A DNA stretch of 64,000 bases from Ilex aquifolium (lineage: Eukaryota > Streptophyta > Magnoliopsida > Aquifoliales > Aquifoliaceae): positions 33,653,780 to 33,717,779 of the forward strand of contig OX637401.1 in the NCBI GenBank assembly GCA_951799425.1. The letters run 5' to 3'. The translations under genes were made by a program, and so were the position numbers. The notes under the pieces were generated by a model. That model was not told the origin of the DNA. It did not search any database and saw only the letters and a list, made by a program, of their open reading frames with translations. Each line of letters begins with the position of its first letter. Positions within the stretch are counted from its first letter, which is position 1. Of the stretch, positions 63,901 through 64,000 are shown one piece after another.

Positions 63901-64000
63901 ACTTTTGATGTGAATAAAATGGTTAGGGATTCAAGAATTCTTTACAATGCCGCAAGAATCATCTTATTCAGAGACCGGAGTAAAAAGTTATGTCAGAAAT
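60961..64000 (+). repeat. Duplicate of 52631-55670, offset 22 units; array continues off the end
   Basis: Unit starts: 60961, 61339, 61718, 62096, 62475, 62852, 63231, 63609, and a 13-bp stub at 63988. The order matches 52631, 53009, 53388, 53766, 54145, 54523, 54902, 55280 at offset 8330 bp, falling to 8329 bp after 62475. CTAGGGGATT is shared. Differences include absence of GATGATGAATC and a private GAACTTATTAG near 62187. The window ends inside a unit, so the array boundary is not seen. Confidence 0.87.
62475..62851 (+). repeat. 377-bp unit, the only single-base-short copy
   Basis: Here GGCCAACTATACC is replaced by GGCCATTATACC, one base shorter, and TTTTGATCTC reads TTTTGCTCTC. The counterpart at 54145 has neither change, so both arose after the 22-unit duplication. 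The deletion shifts all downstream phases by one base relative to the earlier copy. Confidence 0.85.

Larger units (their letters stand above)
1..64000. repeat. Tandem satellite array, ~378.6-bp dimeric unit, 169 complete copies
   Basis: Every part of the window aligns to one repeat unit in one orientation. Each unit begins TTATGTC[A/C]GAAATAC and ends GGAGTAAAAAG. Unit starts run from 1, 380, 758 and 1136 through to 63609, with a 13-bp stub at 63988. 63987 bp over 169 units gives 378.6 bp. Length classes are about 102 x 379, 64 x 378, 2 x 380 (starts 4166 and 5304) and 1 x 377 (start 62475). Units differ by only a few substitutions. There is no inversion, transposon, gap or unique sequence. 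This is the organisation of a homogenised centromeric, pericentromeric or subtelomeric satellite evolving by unequal exchange and conversion. Location on the chromosome is an inference. No reverse-strand coding signal is seen. Confidence 0.98.

Noticed and set aside
1-64000. CRISPR array
   Set aside because: There are no short direct repeats separated by unique spacers. The whole 379-bp unit repeats and nothing unique separates copies.
1-64000. Transposon terminal repeats, or an LTR or rolling-circle element as the repeat source
   Set aside because: No inverted termini flank the unit, no target-site duplications, no polymerase or transposase coding sequence, and no insertion interrupts the array.

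Overview
The whole 64 kb window is one uninterrupted, head-to-tail satellite DNA array. I see no gene, RNA gene, transposon, CRISPR array, promoter or unique-sequence break in it. The array starts before base 1 and runs past base 64000. By my count it holds 169 complete units, starting at each TTATGTC[A/C]GAAATAC, plus the first 13 bases of a 170th at 63988. Unit length is almost invariant: about 102 units of 379 bp, 64 of 378 bp, two of 380 bp and one of 377 bp.

Each unit is a dimer of two old, diverged half-units. Half A is 199-201 bp and half B is 179 bp. Over the 133 bp where they align without gaps, my hand count gives about 71% identity (94/133). Half A carries roughly 20 extra bases near its 5' end. 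This suggests an ancestral monomer of about 179 bp, a nucleosome-sized length typical of centromeric satellites, which became locked as an A+B dimer before the present array expanded.

Above the dimer there is layered higher-order repeat (HOR) structure, visible through shared diagnostic substitutions. Regions: 1-3407, nine mixed units; 3408-5683, a 3-unit block twice (1138 bp each); 5684-9468, units related to the left end at offsets of 13-18 units; 9469-11742, a 3-unit block twice (1137 bp); 12500-17047, a 4-unit block three times (1516 bp); 16669-25003, a 6-unit block (2273 bp) three times plus a shortened 4-unit copy; 25004-45436, large blocks of 14, then 17, then about 17 or more units (5298 bp, 6432 bp, and a third copy with an internal 6-unit duplication of 2270 bp); 46572-49979, a 3-unit block three times (1136 bp); 49980-52251, another 3-unit block twice (1136 bp); 56416-60960, a 4-unit block three times (1515 bp); and 60.8 kb to the end, a copy of the stretch starting near 52.5 kb at an offset of 8330 bp. 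Chimeric units (20836, 23488, 60582) mark where unequal exchange or conversion joined different unit types.

Organism: this is a eukaryotic nuclear genome, AT-rich, and most likely the core of a centromeric or pericentromeric (or large subtelomeric) array in a long-read assembly. The 179-bp half-unit and two short motifs recall plant centromere satellites of the Arabidopsis CEN180 type. That resemblance rests on memory and short matches, so a plant is only a lead. The many open frames of 61-89 codons are by-products of one non-coding sequence repeated 169 times. They are broken by stops and indels that are themselves propagated through the array, so I annotate no CDS.
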